Source of the DNA: an uncultured archaeon
GTDB lineage: Archaea > Aenigmatarchaeota > Aenigmatarchaeia > CG10238-14 > SCSR01
DNA length: 6,361 bases
Direction of reading: 5' to 3'
NCBI GenBank assembly: GCA_938017915.1
Contig: CALIKW010000004.1
Coordinates: 1-6,361, forward strand
Shown here: positions 4,438 through 6,361 of the stretch, piece by piece
Layout of the letters: each line of letters begins with the position of its first letter
Position numbering within the stretch: position 1 is the stretch's first letter
The notes under the pieces: generated by a model
Database searches by the model: none
Told to the model about the DNA's origin: nothing
The model's input: only the letters and a program-made list of their open reading frames with translations
Program-made: the position numbers and the translations under genes

Positions 4438-5412
4438 ATGGTTAAGAAAAGTAAGCCAAGGTCAGGAAGTTTGGCATTTTATCCTAGAAAAAGAGCTAGA
4501 AGGATTTATCCTTCTATTAAAACCTATCCTGAATCAGAAAAACCTAAAGTATTGGGATTTGCAGGTTATAAGGCTGGAATGGTTTCTGTTATTTTGGTTG
4601 ATAATAGAAAGAATTCCCCTACCTTTGGACAAGAAATAGCAATCCCTGCCACAATTTTAGATTGTCCACCATTAAAAATTGTGGGAATAAGAGCATATCA
4701 AGAAACAAAAAAAGGGTTTGAAGTTTTAAGTGAATGCTGGTCGAAAAACTTACCTAATGACCTTGAAAGAAAAGTTAAGGTCAAGCCGAATGAAGAGAAG
4801 CTAAAGAAAATTGAAGAAAATCTGGAGAAAATCTCTAAGATAAGATTGATAGTTTCTACTCAGCCAAGAATTTCTGGTATAAGGAAAAAAAAGCCAGAAG
4901 TTTTTGAATTAGAAGTTGGAGGAAAGGATGTAAAGGAAAAGCTTGAGTTTGCAAAATCCTTGCTTGGAAAGGAAATAAGTATAAAGGATGTTTTTAGGGA
5001 AGGTGAGCTTGTTGATGTAATTGCTGTAACAAAGGGTAAAGGAACTGCTGGGCCAGTAAAAAGGTTTGGCGTTAAAATACAAAGAAGAAAAGCACACGGA
5101 AAAGAAAGACATGTTGGAACATTGGGGCAAGAAAGGCCTGGAAAAGTTAGATTTACTGTTCCGATGGCTGGTCAATTAGGTTTTCAAACAAGAACAGAAT
5201 TTAATAAAAGAATTTTAAAAATAGGTGAAAGTGGAAAGGAGGTAACTCCAAAGGGTGGTTTTAAAAGATATGGAATAGTAAGCTCGAATTACGCTATTCT
5301 TGAAGGTTCTGTTCCTGGGCCAAAGAAAAGATTGATAATGCTTAGGTCTGCCATAAGGCCTGGAAAAATTAAATTCTTGCCTGTTGAAATAAAAGAAGTT
5401 GTAGGTAGTTAA
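4438..5412 (+). CDS. rpl3: Large ribosomal subunit protein uL3 (L3)
   Basis: This is a 324-residue archaeal L3, typical in length and start (SKPRSGSLAFYPRKRARR, with the archaeal and eukaryotic RRGSLAF-like N-terminus). The strongest signatures are DVIAVTKGKGTAGPVKRFGV (193-212), RKAHGKERHVGTLG (217-230), VPMAGQLGFQTRTEFNKRIL (241-260) and GSVPGPKKRLI (290-300). L3 binds 23S rRNA early in 50S assembly and its long loop reaches towards the peptidyl-transferase centre. It is the first gene of the archaeal L3-L4-L23-L2 cluster. It has a Shine-Dalgarno-like sequence four bases upstream and is separated from uL4 by one base, so the two are surely co-transcribed. No oddity is seen in the coding sequence. 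Confidence 0.98.
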   Translation: MVKKSKPRSGSLAFYPRKRARRIYPSIKTYPESEKPKVLGFAGYKAGMVSVILVDNRKNSPTFGQEIAIPATILDCPPLKIVGIRAYQETKKGFEVLSECWSKNLPNDLERKVKVKPNEEKLKKIEENLEKISKIRLIVSTQPRISGIRKKKPEVFELEVGGKDVKEKLEFAKSLLGKEISIKDVFREGELVDVIAVTKGKGTAGPVKRFGVKIQRRKAHGKERHVGTLGQERPGKVRFTVPMAGQLGFQTRTEFNKRILKIGESGKEVTPKGGFKRYGIVSSNYAILEGSVPGPKKRLIMLRSAIRPGKIKFLPVEIKEVVGS

Positions 5413-5413
5413 A

Positions 5414-6208
5414 ATGAAGGTAAGTGTTTTTGATTTACAAGGAAATTTGATAGAAAAAATTGAGCTACCAAAAGTCTTCGAAGAAAAAGTTAGGGAAGAC
5501 TTGATTTTGAGAGCTTTTTTAGCTACTATGAGCAAAAAAAGGCAGCCTTATGGAACTGATAAGCTTGCAGGCAAAAGAACATCTGCCCATTATCATAGTT
5601 TGAGAAGGTATAGATGGACTATGATGAACAGAGAAATGGCAAGGTTGCCTAGAGTACATGGAAAAGGAGTTCCGTTGCAAATGATCTGGCAAGCAAGGTT
5701 TGTACCAAGCGCAAAAGGAGGGAGAAAAGCACATCCCCCAAAACCTGAAAAGAGTTGGGAGCAGAAAATAAACAAAAAAGAAAGGAGGAAAGCTATTAAA
5801 TCAGCAATAGCTGCAACTGCCTTGAAGGAATTTGTGCTAAAAAGAGGGCATAAAGTTGAAAAAATAGAAGAGTTGCCCATCGTTGTTGAGGATAAGCTAG
5901 AAGAAATTTCTAAGACAAAAGATTTGATTAAATTCTTAAAAGTAATAGGACTGGAAGAAGAAATTGAAAGGATAAAGAAGAAAAAGGTAAAAGCAGGGAA
6001 GGGAAAGTCAAGAGGAAGAAAATATAAAAGAAAAGTTGGACCTTTGATAGTTATAACTAAAGATAAAGGAATTTCTAAGGCAGCAAGAAACTTACCTGGA
6101 GTAGATGTTTGTAGAGTTGAAAATTTATCAGTAGAAGCTTTAGCTCCAGGTGCAAAAGCAGGAAGATTAACTATATGGACAAAATCTGCTATTAGTAAGA
6201 TTAGTTAA
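5414..6208 (+). CDS. rpl4: Large ribosomal subunit protein uL4 (L4)
   Basis: This is a 264-residue archaeal L4. QPYGTDKLAGKRTSA (44-58), RLPRVHGKG (77-85) and QARFVPSAKGGRKAHPPK (93-110) form the basic extended loop that lines the peptide exit tunnel. KSRGRKYKRKVGPLIV (198-213), NLPGVDV (226-232) and LAPGAKAGRLTIWTKSAI (243-260) complete the archaeal and eukaryotic pattern. It binds 23S rRNA domain I with L24 and helps start 50S assembly. The start follows the uL3 stop by one base, with AGGT at 5403-5406 as a Shine-Dalgarno core seven bases before the ATG, so translation is likely coupled. The protein is complete. The usual neighbour uL23 does not follow. Confidence 0.98.
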   Translation: MKVSVFDLQGNLIEKIELPKVFEEKVREDLILRAFLATMSKKRQPYGTDKLAGKRTSAHYHSLRRYRWTMMNREMARLPRVHGKGVPLQMIWQARFVPSAKGGRKAHPPKPEKSWEQKINKKERRKAIKSAIAATALKEFVLKRGHKVEKIEELPIVVEDKLEEISKTKDLIKFLKVIGLEEEIERIKKKKVKAGKGKSRGRKYKRKVGPLIVITKDKGISKAARNLPGVDVCRVENLSVEALAPGAKAGRLTIWTKSAISKIS

Positions 6209-6361
6209 ATTTGTAAAAGGAAGTTTTTAAGGACAATAGAGAATGAATTTCTTATTTTTAAGTTATCTAGAATTATAAAAGCAAAACCCATTTTGCAACA
6301 AACCTACATAAAAGTTTTAAGACCTTCCACAAAAATTCATAATTTGTTATTTTTAGTTAAA
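6209..6361 (+). other. Intergenic tail after uL4: no gene seen
   Basis: The 153 bases after the uL4 stop hold stops in all plus frames and no recognisable uL23 start. T-rich stretches (GAAGTTTTTAAGG near 6220-6232 and TTTCTTATTTTTAAG near 6248-6262) could terminate the uL3-uL4 message. TATA-like sequences at about 6271-6280 (AATTATAAAA) and 6308-6320 might drive a gene beyond the window. Nothing firmer can be supported. Confidence 0.35.

Noticed and set aside
4909..5880. Several minus-strand open frames across uL3 and uL4
   Set aside because: They lie wholly opposite highly conserved ribosomal protein genes, have skewed composition and no domain, and are shadows of real coding sequence.
6205..6291. 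Minus-strand 28-residue open frame after uL4 (MGFAFIILDNLKI...)
   Set aside because: It is short and hydrophobic, has no motif and no clear promoter or ribosome binding site, and ends at the uL4 stop. A chance frame in AT-rich DNA is the simpler explanation.
1..6361. CRISPR array, tRNA or insertion sequence
   Set aside because: No regularly spaced repeats, no cloverleaf-type GC-rich segment and no transposase or terminal inverted repeats were seen on reading both strands.

Overview
The window is AT-rich and clearly archaeal. Its uL3 and uL4 ribosomal proteins have archaeal sequence and length. Most starts have a TATA-like box 22-28 bases upstream, as expected for leaderless archaeal transcripts, and no bacterial -35/-10 promoters are evident. 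The proteins are rich in Lys, Glu and Ile, which fits a thermophile or an AT-rich lineage such as a DPANN archaeon. The phylum cannot be fixed from the sequence alone.

Left part (1-2188), accessory in character. It opens with the first 42 codons of a minus-strand P-loop ATPase that runs off the edge. A complete plus-strand AAA ATPase of the AAA_14/DUF4143 type (323-1474) is divergent from it. Its promoter is decorated with TTGACAAT repeats that look like an operator. Tail-to-tail with the ATPase is a minus-strand VapBC-type toxin-antitoxin pair: a ribbon-helix-helix antitoxin (1949-2188) and a PIN-domain RNase toxin (1551-1952), overlapping by ATGA.

Middle part (2393-4353), repair and housekeeping. 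A minus-strand unit encodes a macro domain (ADP-ribose binding or hydrolysis) running in one frame into a family-4-like uracil-DNA glycosylase. The reading frame is broken by one extra base in a run of seven A. Immediately after its stop comes a 41-residue four-cysteine zinc-ribbon protein. Divergent from this unit is an 88-residue HExxH metallopeptidase resembling the archaeal minigluzincins. It overlaps tail-to-tail by 4 bp with a minus-strand HIT-family nucleotide hydrolase/transferase gene, whose third triad histidine is an arginine.

Right part (4438-6208), the start of the conserved ribosomal protein cluster: uL3 then uL4, one base apart. The usual next gene, uL23, is not present in the 153 bases that follow.

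The most interesting locus is the macro-UDG fusion with its frameshift, missing cluster cysteines and abutting zinc-ribbon microprotein. It joins ADP-ribose chemistry to uracil repair in one transcription unit. No CRISPR array, tRNA, rRNA or insertion sequence was recognised.
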